Shown: positions 30,421-44,394, counted from the first letter of the stretch. The stretch: DNA of 64,000 nucleotides from Himantopus leucocephalus (GCA_003993805.1 RSEF01000012.1:2133867-2197866); one strand, 5' to 3'. Numbers and translations are program-made. Notes: a model not told the origin generated them from the sequence alone.

Positions 30421-31928
30421 ATGGCATCGGGGTCGTTCTGCTGGGTCCTCCTACTGCTCCTGCCCTTCCTGGCCTGTGATGCAGGGCCTGGCCCCGTCCT
30501 TGTCAACCGCCCCTTCGTCACCGTCTGGAACATCCCCAGCGAGCGCTGCGCCAAGAAGTACAATATCACCCTCAACCTGGAGATCTTCGACGTGTTGGCC
30601 AATGACCAGCAGTCCTTCATCGGGCAGGACATCACCCTCTTCTACAGCAAGGAGCTGGGGCTCTTCCCCTACTACACCTCTGAGGGGGTGCCGGTGAACG
30701 GGGGGCTCCCCCAAAATGCCAGCGTGGAGGCCCACCTCCATGAGGCCACCCGGGACATCAAGGTCACCCTGCCCAGCCCTGCTTATGACGGGCTGGCTGT
30801 TATTGACTGGGAGAAGTGGCGCCCACTGTGGATCCGCAACTGGGCCTCCATGGACATCTACCGGCGGAAGTCAGAGGAGCTGGTGCGGCAGCAGCACCCA
30901 CAGTGGCCCCCTGAGACGGTGAAGAAGGTGGCCAAGCAGCAGTTTGAGCAGAGTGCCCGCAACTTCATGGAGCAGACCCTGCAACTGGGTGAGACCCTCC
31001 GTCCCAATGGCTACTGGGGTTTCTATGGCTTCCCCAACTGCTACAACAACGACTTCAACAGCCTGCCCTACACCGGGATGTGCCCGGCGGTGGAGCAGCA
31101 GAGGAACAAGGAGCTGCAGTGGCTGTGGAAGAGCAGCCGGGCGCTCTACCCCAGCATCTACCTGCCCCCACTCTTCAACGGCACCAACAAGGCGCTTCCC
31201 TATGTCCGGCACCGTGTGGCCGAGGCCTTTGCCGTCCAGCGCGGTGTCCTCGATGACGGCATCCCCGTCCTGCCCTACTCCCAGATCGCCTTCGACTGCA
31301 CCGTCGACTTCCTCTCCCAGGTGACAGGGACGGTGGGAACCTCTCGGGCTGATGGGTTGGAACCAGGGAGTCTTTAGCTCTGCTGGGGTGGCACGGGGGC
31401 TTTGGGGACCGTTGACTTCTCCTCTCCCCTTGCATGCAGGAGAACCTGGTGAACACCATCGGGGAGAGCGCAGCTCAGGGCGCTGCTGGTATTATCCTCT
31501 GGGGCAGCCTCAACTACAGCACCTCCAAGGTGAGTGTGGCATGTGGCACTGCCTGTGGGGAGCCCCTATTCCCTGGCCATGTAGGGCTGTGACACCGCAT
31601 GATGTTGCAGGAGATGTGCCTGAGGCTGAAGGAGTATGTGGAAGGGCCCCTGGGCCACTACATCGTCAACGTGACGGCGAGTGCCGATCTGTGCAGCCAG
31701 AGCCTGTGCTCCGGCCGGGGTCGCTGCGTGCGCCAGGAGAACAAGCAGGGCTTCCTCCACCTCGACCCCTTCCGCTTCGCCATTGACCTGAAAGCTGGCA
31801 AGCCCTGGCTGGTGGCACAGAGCTTGGAGTCTGGCGATGACGTCCCCCGGCTGGCCCAGGAATTCAACTGCCAGTGCTATGACAAGTGGCAGGGACCTCG
31901 CTGCGACACCCAGAGCTTTGCCAAGTGA
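30421..31928 (+). CDS. HYAL1: HYAL1, lysosomal/secreted hyaluronidase
   Basis: HYAL1 hydrolyses hyaluronan at acid pH in lysosomes and plasma (family knowledge). Exons 30421-31320, 31440-31529 and 31611-31928 join in phase 0 to 435 aa, exactly the human HYAL1 length. The ATG at 30,421 opens a clear signal peptide (hydrophobic to about residue 20), so the open frame continuing upstream is ignored. The catalytic pair D129/E131 (GLAVIDWEKWRP) has human HYAL1 numbering. GGLPQNAS, YWGFYGFPNCYNNDF, SRALYPSIYLP and CSGRGRCVR fit HYAL1 better than HYAL3. The EGF-like end is FNCQCYDKWQGPRC, and there is no GPI tail. Intron positions equal those of HYAL2, including a 90-nt middle exon, so the two are tandem duplicates. 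HYAL3 is the main alternative name. Confidence 0.88.
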
Positions 31929-32021
31929 GCTCCCCCACCGCGCTGGGGACATCGGAGAGGGCAGGGTCACCAGCCTTGGCACCCTCACCATGGGGCAGGG
32001 AACCTGACCGTGGGGGCTGCT

Positions 32022-32027
32022 AATAAA
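32022..32027 (+). terminator. HYAL1: HYAL1 polyadenylation signal
   Basis: CTAATAAAAC lies 94 bases after the HYAL1 stop, the only canonical signal nearby. Confidence 0.85.
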
Positions 32028-32039
32028 ACTGGTAAGCAC

Positions 32040-33065
32040 TCACAAGCGTCTCCTTGTCTTCCGCCATGGAACGTTTTGGGGCAGGAGGGTCCCCCAATGA
32101 CACTGTGATGTCAGGATGTGATCGGGAGAAGGCATGAGATGAAACACAGCTTCCCCGGTCCAGCTTGAATATGTTGGCATCTTCATCTGGATGTTCAACT
32201 TGGAATGGGGGAATCGCATCCTCAGCTCTCTGATCTTAGGCCCTAATTTGGGCAATCTCTCCATGATGGGACTGTGCACTGCATGTTTACTGGGGACTAA
32301 CTGACAAATGTGCACCTTTATTTCTTATGCTCGTTAATATAAACCACTGCAAAGCGCGGACCATCCTCCGCAGCGTACGTGGCAAGCCAGGTGTCCCCAA
32401 GAAATGAACCCCATGGTCAGTGAAAAGGGTGGGCAGCATGAAGCAGCAGCTACTTTAGATGCTTCAGTTACATCCACTTTGCTAAACTGGGCCTTGGTAA
32501 ATGCTCTTATGAGAGGTTATTCCTTCAGTTGCTGGGTAATGGGCTGTCTCCTCCTGGTAAAACCTGAGCCATGGTTCTATGGCCAAGCCGTGTCTCCTGA
32601 AGAGTCCCAACATTTGTGACCTCCTGGTCTCCTGTCAAGGCATTGGGAGAATGTCTGTGCAGAAGACAGGCTGTCTCATTCATAGATGTCATAGGGAAGA
32701 GCAGCTCTGGTGCTCCAACCCTCACCATGGCTTTTATTCTCTAGTGCCAAGAAACCAGACTGGGATTTTCTCAGAAATGGTTCCACTGGCAGCACATCAG
32801 TTGCTTCTGCTTGGCGTTTGGGTAGTAAAATAAGAACTCACCCTGGGCTTCTGCTGTACAAACAGGACAGGACGACTGGGAAAGGTTTATTGTCCAAACA
32901 GTTTATTAATAACTCTACTAGGCTCTATTTTTTAACAACTCGCTTAAGCTCTATGTATTACCAACACTATTAATTAAACACTCTGGACTTGCTGCCAACT
33001 CTCTATGCTCTCCCTAGGACACGCCGTGCTGGGGTCCATGTGCAGGGTTGGGGTGGCAGGTGCAG
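32040..33065. other. Region after HYAL1 up to the scaffold gap, no gene seen
   Basis: Mid-GC sequence without a recognisable exon on either strand. In mammals HYAL3, NAA80 and IFRD2 follow HYAL1, but none is visible here. Two TTTATT motifs near 32,887 and 32,900 would be poly(A) signals on the minus strand; whether a minus-strand transcript ends here is unknown. Confidence 0.5.
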
Positions 33066-33165
33066 NNNNNNNNNNNNNNNNNNNNNNNNNNNNNNNNNNN
33101 NNNNNNNNNNNNNNNNNNNNNNNNNNNNNNNNNNNNNNNNNNNNNNNNNNNNNNNNNNNNNNNNN
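33066..33165. other. Scaffold gap (100 N)
   Basis: Exactly 100 Ns, the usual placeholder for a gap of unknown size. Adjacency of the left and right parts of the window rests on this join. Confidence 0.98.
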
Positions 33166-36000
33166 GTCATTGGCTTCAGCCGCCGCCCTCTCGCTGGAAA
33201 CTGCTGGACTGAAGTTGTCTTCGCTGGCCATCACTGCGAACAGCCAGGCCTGGTCCTGCCCGTCAGCAAGCAAAGGCCAACTGGCGCCGTCTGACTGGGA
33301 GCACCAGTGGGACATTCTGACCTGTCATTGTGATGCCCATGCTGCACGCTGGGGACATTGCAGTGTGACATCACGGTGCTGTTTGACAATGGTGGCCTGT
33401 GAGAAGGGATCAGGCAGGGGAGCCGTGGCTGAAGAGCACTTGCTGCTTTTCCCTCCCAGAGCCAGCGTTGGTGGGACCCCAGAGCGCGGCAGTCAATAAA
33501 GCGGTGTGGAAGGGCTGTAGGCCATGAGAGGAGCGTGCTGTGTGCGGTTGCATGCAGGGGTGGGTGCGCAGGGAGGAGCGGGGACGGCTGCAGTGTTGTG
33601 CATCCCAGTGTCCCATTTGGGCAGTGTTCCAGCCAGGCACCTCTGACATCTGCAGAAATGTCCGTACAGTCTCTGTTGGCTTGTCGCTGGATGCTGACTG
33701 TAAGGAAACATCATCTAAGCTGTTAAGGCCATCTAAAGTACGTGTTCACCTAAACGCAAAGAGCAGCAGCACGGGCATAGGAAGAAGCCTCTTCCAGGCA
33801 GAGGAGCAGGTAGCCCCAGAGACAGGGAATACCTTGGAGAATAGGAGACATGTTCCTCCACTGCTCCACTTTTTCTAGTGACATTGCAATACAGAGGCAG
33901 AGCAGGATGGCAGCTCTTTCTGAAGAGCAGAATGAAAGAAGGTAGGGAAACTGCTCGGCAGGGACTTCTTATTTCTCTTCTCTCCTAGGGACCAGATGGC
34001 TTTTGCCTTCTCACCCGTGCAGAAGCTTTAAGTGTAACAGGTAGGCGAGCTTGTACAGGTGACACATTTAGTTCAGTTTTGGCAACAAAACACTATGACC
34101 ACAAAAACATTTCCAAACATCTGTTTTCAAGACGGTCTCTCCAGGGCACCGATATCTTTCAAAAAGCAGTCACTAGCACCAACATGCTGGCTCAAATAAC
34201 TTGGGCTTGTGAGAACCGCCAGCATTCATACATACCACAGCGATAACCAGTATTTTATTTCCGCAGAGTTACTACAGCTGACTTACTTGTTGCTTTTTAT
34301 TACATTGAAGAAAGATCTGAGAAAGTACTAATGGAGGCACACTTAGATCTATGGATTCCTCAGTCACGGCTTTCAGAAACATGAACTGGTTTATTACCAA
34401 GCTCTTCGCTAATCTGGCGGCCCCTAAAAAATAAGTCATAATTGGATTTTGGCCCAGAATAGTTTAATCTAATTCTCATAGAGATATCTTGGTAAATGTT
34501 GGGTGTAAATGTTGGAAACAATATTATCTTAGTATTTTTTGTACGTGGCATGTGATTTAACTTAACGAACGCTCAAATGTGCTCCTCCCAAGCTACAGAG
34601 AATCTGATATTTGCCATGTATTAAATGCTGAAATTGGAAGCAAAGTTCACCTTGCTATTCACACAAAGAAAATGACTTTGAATTTCAAGTCCTCTTTATG
34701 CCTGGAAGGCATCACAGCTGTGTGCTTGGAGCTTTTAGTCATTTAATATCCTTCAAGTGTTGAGCTTCTGAATATCTGTGCATCATTAGGAGCAGGTTGG
34801 GGGCTTCTGCCGGGCACAGCAATTTATGTTATCTCAATTGGTTAACTGAACTGAGCACCGAAATGGGCATCAGGAAAGAGATGCTCCCTCTGGAGCTGCA
34901 GAAGGGTCTAACGCTGTCAGAAGCTGCATAAGCACTGCAAGAAACCCTGCCTCTAGGTGCTGGCTGGAGGCTCGTCTTAAATAAAAGTGAGGCTGGAAAC
35001 CTGGACCAGACCTGTTTCTTGTTGTTGAAATAACGCAAGCTTGGGCATGAACACAGTTTGCCACCTTCAAATAATAGTTTTAAACGTGTAAGAGGATTTG
35101 TTGTATTCATCCTACTTATGGTAGCTATTCCTCAGTCCTTGCCTCTTACAGTATATCTAAAGACACCCAAGACACTGGATTTCATGTAATCTAGCTTGTC
35201 TTACTCCAGGCTCTGAGGAATAGAGACTAGAAAGACACTGCGCATCGTGCCAACAGGCAACTTAGAAGCATTGAACATCTGCTGGGTTGGTTTTTTTCAG
35301 GTCTGAAAACCACGCTACGCCTTGTAAATGTGTAGTGCTGTGCAAATCCATCTGCAGCGCCGGAGCAAGCCCACGCTCAGCGGGAACGTGCTGGAGAGGA
35401 GCCAAAGTAAGAGGTGCCAGCAGCAATCTGACAGCAGCCCTGGGCCTTTGTGTGGTTCACATTTCTGGCTGCTCCATGTCTCTTGGGTGGAGCATGCTTA
35501 TGGTGCCGTCACGCCAGCTCCTGTTTTGTGCCCAGGATGACTGAGAAATCTGCTGTGCTCAGAGCTCTCTCTCTCGCTGTGTTCACATAAAACTGGTTTC
35601 TAGGCTTTTTCCATGTGCTACTTTAAAAAAACAAGGGCAGGCTGTCACTTAAAACTGTCCTTGCATTGCCTAGTTTTTCATTTCAAACAACTGGGTATTT
35701 TTTGTCTAGGAAGCCTAAGCCACATGTTATCTCCGCAAAGGTTTTATCTTGGGTACTTAATATGATTAACTATCCCAAACAGAGAAAATCAAATTGCAGA
35801 TTACTCTGAAATTAGAAAGATTATTTTATGATCTAGAATGAAGCTGCTAATAGTGAGAAGCCTTTAAATGCTTCGATATGACTAGGACATAAACTAATGT
35901 AGCTGAATAGCAAGGTGTAGATTAAGTCTTGCATAAAACAGATGGAAGAAAGCCCTCCTAAACAACCCACAGGCTTTTCAGATACATGTTGGAAATTAGG
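33166..36000. other. AT-richer sequence, no gene seen
   Basis: Short open frames only, none with family similarity or convincing splice sites. Composition is clearly more AT-rich than in the HYAL cluster from about 33,900 on. Confidence 0.5.
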
Positions 36001-36256
36001 GGCCTGTTAATTAGCTAATAAGAGAAGTTCTCACCCTCCTTGTTCCCTGACTAAAAATGTTAAAAATCAGTAAAGACAGAAAAATTTCCCACGTTGTTAG
36101 AAGTGGGTTTAGTCAAACACCAAGATACNGGCCTGTTAATTAGCTAATAAGAGAAGTTCTCACCCTCCTTGTTTCCTGACTAAAAATGTTAAAAATCAGT
36201 AAAGACAGAGAAATTTCCCACGTTGTTAAAAGTGGGTTTAGTCAAACACCAAGATA
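36001..36256. repeat. 127-bp direct duplication around a single N (likely assembly artefact)
   Basis: Copy 1 is 36,001-36,127 and copy 2 is 36,130-36,256. They have equal length and differ at only a few positions, mainly G/A or C/T changes, and meet at an N at 36,129. This looks like two haplotype versions of the same contig end left unmerged. Confidence 0.9.
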
Positions 36257-36291
36257 GTGTTTTCAGTTTTGTCTTTGCATTAACAGCCCAT

Positions 36292-36635
36292 GCCTACAGT
36301 GAGGCAACCAAGATGGTGACTGCCTTTTGAGACCTCGCTCCTTATCAGTTGCCATTGCATGTCACTTCATCCAAAGCTTTGGACAGAAGTCATAAAACCA
36401 AAGTCTAGAAGAACCTGCTTCCCGGTCTTCTGACAGCTTCTCCTGCAGCCCTTGCATCTGGGCNGCCTACAGTGAGGCAACCAAGATGGTGACTGCCTTT
36501 TGAGACCTTGCTCCTTATCATTTGCCATTGCATGTCACTTCATCCAAAGCTTTGGACAGAAGCCATAAAACCAAAGTCCAGAAGAACCTGCTTCCCAGTC
36601 TTCTGACAGCTTCTCCTGCAGCCCTTGTATCTGGG
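36292..36635. repeat. 171-bp direct duplication around a single N (likely assembly artefact)
   Basis: Copy 1 is 36,292-36,462 and copy 2 is 36,465-36,635, separated by C plus N (N at 36,464). They differ at about six positions. Same pattern as the block just before it. Confidence 0.9.
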
Positions 36636-39600
36636 TGCTGAGCTTCTCCTGGGGCCTTTGGACTCAACCTACAAGCAGAAAGCTCTTTGGGAAGAAATAA
36701 ATCCTTCCCAAAACTAGTCACAGTAACTGTATGGCTTGAAATTAAATATATGGCACGTATGTTTTTAAAATGCCTTTTATTCCATTTACCTTGTGCCACA
36801 CACGTGCTGACAGCTCTCCAAGAGCTCAGGTTGCTTTGTATACACGTGCAAGCACGTTGCAGCTAAAGGAAGACAGAGGAGTGATGGGTGCTCTGCTTTC
36901 AGAGGAGACACTGATAATCGGTGCCAGCTTGGTGGCGTTAGAAGCATCTGAACAGAGACATGCTTTTGGCTGAGATTTCTGGACTAGTGAGCACTTGCTA
37001 CGTGCACCTAAATTAGCACAGCCCTGGGGGTGAGAAGTGACTAGACATGCATTCCCACCGCTGACCTGGTGTCAGGCTGCCTGAAGTGGCTGCAAAACTC
37101 GGTTTGTGCGAGACCAGCTTTAACCCAACACAAGTTGAGTACAAGACATGACAGTTGGAGGGGAGGCAGGACTCCACCAGAGGGTCAGCAGAGGCAGCTG
37201 CTCCAGTTAGTGCTGAAGCATGGGGATGCGTGAGTGCGAGTCTGGGAATGAGTTTTGGTTGTCCTGTTTAGCTGCAGTTACAGAAAGTCCACCTAACTAT
37301 GGCATCAAGCATTCATCTGCTGTATGCCAAGTTTACAGGTGAGCAGCTCACCGAACCACAGCAGCTAGGACTTGGGGAGAGGCATCTCAGAGAAGTACAA
37401 GAACAGGAGAAGGAGAAGGCACAAAAGTTGCCCCCCAAAGATACTTGAATGTGTGAGCAGCTCAAGGTGCTACCCAGAGCAACAGATGTTTCACTGGTTT
37501 TGAATAAAGCGTGCCCCCATACATGCCAATAGCATCAAGGATGTGCACAAGGCTTCATTGCTTTCCTGAGGATTAAATACACTTAAATAAAACTTGCAAC
37601 TTCTTTTTCACACGCAGTGTCAAAGCTCACTTCTGATTACTTTTGAAAAAGTGAAATACCAACGCCCACAGGAATAATTTCCAGAAGTTTGAATGTAAGA
37701 GCCCATACCTGCCCCCCAAACCCAGCACAGTGTCATCTTTTGCTCACTCAGAGCAGCACTGACTTGAACACAAGATCTGGTAACTACCAGTTGCCTAAAG
37801 AGAAAGTGTCTCTTCCTTACAGTCTGTTTGTGTTTGGGTTTTGTGTTTGAAAATCACCCACTTCTTACCTTTTCCCTTGCTCAGGTATGTCAGGAAAGAT
37901 CTGAAAAGATCCAAATAAAGATCTAAGAAAGATCTAAAATGGTCTTCAGGGGCCACAGACTCTGCTGTTGCCCCGGATTTGACATTCCTTGTCTCAGGGC
38001 ACTAGCAGGGATATCAGATATCATCCTTCTGATTCAACAGATTGCAATTTCAGACATTACTTGGGGAAAAAAAAACCAAACAAACCCATAAGCCCTGAAG
38101 CACGGGTTGTGAGCTCTCAGCAAGTGTTTAAACATGCAGCACAAACAGCAGACCCTGCTTCAGGTTATATAAATAACAACGCCTCTGCATTTGGAAGCTT
38201 GTCCTACTTTGTTCCATAATATTTTAATCTGCCAGCGTTGGGGCTGGGCACCACAACAGGACTTTCACCACAAAAATGTGGGTGCAGGAGCAGCTCCTTT
38301 CTCGCCAGTGTTTCCAGTCTCACAGAGGCAGTGCTGGTACGCGGGTTGCGAGGGCTTCCACATCTCTTAGGGAGACGCACGGTCTGTGTTTTTCACTGCA
38401 GTCACAACCGTCGGAGGCAGAACACTCGCGCTATTTGCAGCATCTCTGCCGCTCTGATTTGGCAGCAACTACTCCCCGAGTTATTTTCCACCCCGAGGTT
38501 TTAAAAACAGGCTAATCAGTGTCCTGTGCTGGCATTAGTTAGTCAGCAGGAGCGTTACCAACAGCCCGAGGAGGGTCAGAGTAAGGCCTTGTGAATGGAC
38601 TCGAGTGAAGCCATTTGCTCACGCTCTGGAAAACACCTTGCAAACTAAATTTGCTTCCTATGATGTGTTAAGCATAAAACCATACCAAATGCTGCTCTCA
38701 TCTGCTGATGCAGACTTAAAGCAAACAATGAATATTACAGTAAAACAGTTTGCATGAACTGTCCTGCATTTGATTGTAATTCTTCTCAGGAGGAAAAATC
38801 TCATTTGACAGATTACCGGTCATAACTCCCAATTAAGACATAAATAACTGTAATCCTCTGCGCTGTCGGGCAGAGTTCAGGGTTAGTTTTGGTGAAAAAA
38901 AAAATAAATAACCAAACGCCAAACCAAACAAGCTGGAATTGAAGTGGGGGGAAAAGAAAAAACAAAAAATCTGTTTGAGACTGTACCTGCTTTCAGTGCA
39001 AAGCATATATGCTTTACTATCTTACTTGTTTCAATACGCACTAACTGATACCTGCACACAGCAGATATGAGCTGAGATAACAGGGAGTTCCGTATTTGAA
39101 CTTTCTGGCTTTTCGCACCATAACAACAAATCTGTAAAGAGAGTGAGAGGACACAGATAACCTGCAGCATCCAGAACAGCAGGCGCAGTGCTGTTGGAAG
39201 ACTGACTTTTGCCAGAATATATTATATACAGTCACGGTGCATGATGCAGAACTACAGTGGATGTCTGAACACAAATATCCTACATACTCCGGGGAGTGCG
39301 TATTGTGCAAAGCATCAGCAGAATATACACAGTGCCAGAGAGGCATGTGTTTGCTTCCTTGTCTTGAAGGCAGCTGGGAAAAGGGGTGGTCTGCATCTAA
39401 ATAAAATAGTGGAGGTGGTGACCTTTGAATATGGTCATCTGAAACCAGCCTGCTCTCCCTGACTGCATAAACCAGCCCTTGGGGCACAAGTGACTCTTTA
39501 TATTCACTGGCCAAGAACAGAAAAGCCTTCCTAAAACAAGCTCCCCCTTTCTCCCTGCATCTCTGCCACCTGATCAAAATTAGTTAGATGGAGCAGATTT

Positions 39601-42600
39601 TCTGTCAAAAATCCATGCTGCATTTAATCACATTGCAAAATACCTATGCTGCCTTTTATTTCATACTACATTTAGTAGTACATTTCATGTACTAACACTT
39701 GTTCAGTTTGCTTTGACAATCTGTCTGTAGAATGTTGAATCAGTAATTACATTCAAATTGAATGATATCATTTTAAAAGCTGCATTCTCCCCATCAGTAT
39801 ATGAAAGCAGGTGATCCCAAGAAGAACCACCACCAAAAATCTACTAGCAGCTGCTCTCCGGCATGTTGGTCAGAAGGGTCATGAAACCTTTTCCTCTTCA
39901 GTTATGGCTAGAAGGCATAATGTGAGTGCTAATTTTCTGTTAGCTATCAAAGCAACCATTATCTTTGTTTTCTAAGCAAGAAGAAACTATTTCTACATAT
40001 GCAGGTTTATATAGAAATACCTACCAATACCACAGAGTAGAGGGATCTCATCTTAAGAATGCCTTGCTAGATAAATCAATGTAAAAGTTAAAAAAACAAG
40101 GCAATTAACTGATGAGGAATCCCCAAGTGAAACAGAAGGAACACACATCAGAGTATTAATTTCTATCATGGCCTGAGCGTGCCATTTATTTCTTCTACTA
40201 CACAGACACTAGTGGAAAGAAGTGCAACACCAATGCAAGCAATTTGCTAAAAATGTGCTTAATATAATATTTATATAACCTTCCTACATGCTGCCTGTTG
40301 TGAAGGGGAGCTGTGATGAAAGATATGGGTTTTTTCTTAGTCAAAGGTTATGGAAAATCTCAGTTGTCTGGGATCGAGAAGCATCACTTGACTACAGCTG
40401 CACATACAGAAAACAAGCAGTACAAAAATAGCCAGACAAACACTCCAGCAATGCACATAAGATTCCCCCTTCCAAAGAGCCTGAGAAAGGCCAGGCAAGC
40501 TCTTGGGGTCTGACCGAACTCGAGATGAGCATTCCCACTCACCAAGATAAGGCTTCCCAAACATCCAAAGTCTCCAGCCTCGGGGTACCTTAACATGTTC
40601 CTATGCTTCAGGACGAGTCCACCTTGCTTTTTAAGATCTTATAGTCTGGACAGATAAAACAGTTCAGAGAAAGGAAAAATGAGGTAGAGCGTGATTACAT
40701 GAATGACTGTATTAACTTTTGCTTGCCAGTTCACCAGCTGATGTTTCAGCCTGTTGTTCTTCTCCTGCATGCTTACAATTTATCTGGGTAAAGACTGCAA
40801 AATGTATTTAAGAAAAATAGTTGTGCTGCCTAGCTCAACCAAATGCCATACAATCCTGCATCTGCCCGGTTCCCAGACATTTAACAAAGGACCCAACAGC
40901 TTAAACCTTGCAATGAAACGGAGGAACTTGACCACAATCCAGCTAAAATGGTTACAAAAATCTCATTGATTCACCCATCTTTACGTTATTGTGATCCAGG
41001 TATAAAAATTATTGGCTCACGCTGAAGTGGGACAAAATTAACCTGTGAAAATAACAGTTAATAGCACCAGTGTCCCCAGCCAGTCTAGGATTGTCACAGC
41101 AAAGTTGTTCTGATACACCCGATCAGATGCTTTCCCTTGCCAAGCAGGAAGGCAAGAGGTATTTTTGTGGCCTTTGCTGTAGTCTCAGGGTAGAAATATG
41201 TGCTGGGGAGTAGATCTTGGAAGCCACAAAAGCATACTAAAAGCAAAAGATTTTCCAAGGTCTGTAAGCGTGAAAATGTTTCCAATTTAACTATTTTTGA
41301 GAAGGACACAAGACTAAATCAAACATCTTCTGAATGGATGATCCTGCTTGCTCAGTCTATCTGACCACAAGCTGGGACCAAAGATCCCCGGCAGAAACTT
41401 CGCCAGCACTTACCTTGAACTCTCTTCTCTCCCGCTGAGTCCTCCCACATGCAAATAAGTTATCAGGTTTTTCCCCCCCCCCATTAATCTGTTCCTAGTT
41501 CCGCTTGCCTAATTAACTACACCTCCCTAGCTTGGGCAAAAACTCAATGACCCGATCAATGGTTGGCTGCACAGCTCTTGAGCGAAACCCCAAGATTTCT
41601 AGCAATTCTTGCTACTAACACCTGTACTGGTTTATTGGCAATTTAAGGTGTTTTGCTTTTAAGAACACTTAAGTCCTCTGCAAACTTAGTATCCCGCAGT
41701 ACAGCTTTTCTGGGAGCGCGGCCGGCTGCACAATGCCAAACCGTCTGGGACAAGAAGGGACAAGCCCGACCGCAGGCAGACAACAGGAGGAGCGTCGCAG
41801 GGGCTGAGGGCTAAGGTTTGTCTTCCCACCTTGAAAAAAAGCTGCAGAGGGGCATAAACATTGGGAAGCAGAAGACCAAAACCACCAAAAGAAAACAGGA
41901 GAGCCCTGTCTGATCTGCGGCGAGGCTCTGTCCATCAGCCCGTGCCAGATTACAGACTGCCTTTGCACCGGGTACTCGGGACCCTTTTCTTCTGCCAAAG
42001 GAGGAGTCAAAATTTTCTGGCTGTTACTGAGCTACTTCTCACTGTCTGGGGAGAGGGCGGCATCACTTTGAACCCTTTTACCAACACTAAGCAGTAAGGA
42101 ATCCTCACAGCTGTGTGTTTTTGTTGGGTTTTTCTTCATTTTTAAGGCCAGCGGAAGCAGGGTGAACTGCTGCAGTGCCCAGCCCCACTGAGCTCTGTTT
42201 CTGACCCTGCCTCACTACCTGCTGCAAAAAACTGTTTTTGAAACTTTTTTTTTTTTTTAAGAGAACATGGGCATAAGGTTTCACTAAACCCAGAAACCGT
42301 CGCTGTAGGATGTTTCAAGGGGAAAGGAGAGGAGACCTTGGGCTGCTCCCCTATCCCAAGGGCTCACAATCGCAGGACATTTCTTACAGCGAACTCAACA
42401 ATTCCAGCAAGTGGCTCTTGCTCCAAGCTGGAAGGAGTCCTATACCAAAACCAGAGTGAACTAAATCAAGTTTTGAACTACGCCATCTGTGCCTGTGATA
42501 AATGCTCTGCTCCGTAGTGACACGGTGGCTCTGTGCACATACCGTATCGTCCCCTTTCTTCACGCTGTCAACAGTGGGCAACAAAGCTTGCTAACGCAGA

Positions 42601-43245
42601 AAAGGCCTCAGTTATGTAAAGTCACTTGAGCTTCCTAAGAAGATAAAGCAAATGAATTATTAATACTTTAGATGAAAGCACAGAGAGTTAATAAGGATTA
42701 CATATTGTCCAGAAGGTGGACGCAGACAACTTCCACCTACATAGAGCCAAACACTTGCTCTACAGCACCTCAAGAAGCTGTTCAGCTCTCTAGGGGATGC
42801 ACAAGGAGCTGGACTGATGGCTCCCCAAAAGAAAAGAAGGTTGCTCCTTAGCATTACAGCACCAGTGACACTTTTTTCTCCCCTACTTGCCCTCAGTTCC
42901 TAAAAAAAATCAGATTTCCAGAGGGGTTTCTGCATGGGTTATCAAGCTCTTTTGATACAGCCTAGGGCTGGAGGAGTGGTAGGGGTTGGGTTTCTCAGCC
43001 TACAGAAACTCAACCCTCACCCTGAGTCACTGCGCGCACACTTCAAGGAAGAGATACCGAGCACCGTACTGACCTCAGCTGCTGAGTTTCCTCATTACAG
43101 GAGGTATCATCATCTGGAGATAAGCATGCAATACTCCCTGTTTACCAAAAAACCCCTTTCTTTCATGTGGCTTAATTTCTGTAAGTGATTAACATTTAAG
43201 AAATTGTACTTTGTTAACTGAAGGTTTAAAGCATCAGATAATCCG
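36636..43245. other. AT-rich unannotated sequence, no gene seen
   Basis: No exon is recognised on either strand over 6.6 kb. The longest minus-strand frame (39,041-39,577) shows no domain. A-runs outnumber T-runs on the + strand, which would suit minus-strand transcription, but this is only a weak hint. A T14 run lies near 42,246 and a C-run near 41,473. Confidence 0.45.
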
Positions 43246-43305
43246 CAGGCAAAGCCAACGTAGTTACACTGCTNCCCCAGGCAAAGCCAACATAGTTACA
43301 CTGCT
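43246..43305. repeat. 28-bp direct duplication around a single N (likely assembly artefact)
   Basis: Copies at 43,246-43,273 and 43,278-43,305 differ by one base and flank an N at 43,274. Confidence 0.85.
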
Positions 43306-44390
43306 TATGTTACTAGTAGGGGTCTGCAACTGGCTGCCCAAACAGCAAACTTTGACTTAATCTCACTCGGAGAGAGCGTGGGCAGTAGAACAAAGATGTG
43401 AAGGTAGACTGAAAAACATCCTGCCAAGGTAAAGAAAAATTGCATGTGAATTTCAAGCAAAACAAACAAACAATCTTAATTCAGTTGCCTGGATTTTGCC
43501 ATTTTCATTTTTATGGGGAAGTTATTCTGATTTTTAACTACTAAGCAGTTACAGACAGATGCTCCCTTAAGCCTCCTACATATTCTGTTTGACTCCCTTC
43601 ATTAACAGTGGTGTTTCCCCCTGCCAAAACGTGCTTGCCTATCTCCACAGGCCAAATGCTCCAAAGGACAGATAACAACTCTCTCCTACACACAGTTCTG
43701 CCTCTCCAGCCCCTTACCCGAAGTACAGGACACAATTACAGCATAGCAAGATAATATAACACCTGAGCTTTTATACCTACCTCAAATGGACAACTTAATA
43801 AAATTACAAAGCAGTTAACAAAGCCAAGCCATAAAAATAAGCAGTCTGTACTCGAACAAGGTAACATATACATTTAAACATCAATACAAGGATGGTGTAA
43901 GGAGATAGAGGATTGTTGTCACCCATCTTGAGCTGCTAAATTGTCTTCAGAGCTTCTGTATGTACGGTGAGGGCAGATGAAAGCTCCAGCACAAGGCAGG
44001 TGGGTGGCTGTGCCCCGAGTGCACTTATGGGCTGCAATTGTCCTGATTTGCTCCACCTGGGACCCCCTCAGCTCACTGAAAGGTGGATCCCAGCCCTGAC
44101 TTGGGGAGACTGGTGGGATGTGCTGCTGCTTGGGTGCACTGGCCCTGTGCTGGGGTCGCCTGTGGCTCCATGGAGCAGCGGCACGGCCGCTCCTGAGTAG
44201 GGCTATGTGCTTGCTGCTGATCAAGCATCCTTCTCTCTGGGGGCTGTTGATCCCTCTCTTGTCCCAGGCTGCCTGCATTTGCATCCAGGGCTGCAAAATG
44301 GCTACAGTTGCTCCACCTCCGCTGTTTATTGGAGATGTTTTTTTTAAGATTCGGCTTACTTAAAAAAAACAAACATAAAACCCCGAGCAG
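43306..44390. other. Unannotated sequence before the CpG island
   Basis: No exon is recognised. The open frames on both strands around 43,919-44,360 have no family similarity. Confidence 0.4.
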
Positions 44391-44394
44391 GAGG

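Noticed and set aside
39041..39577. 178-codon minus-strand frame
   Set aside because: No recognisable motif, no conserved-looking block and no splice context; kept only as unannotated sequence.
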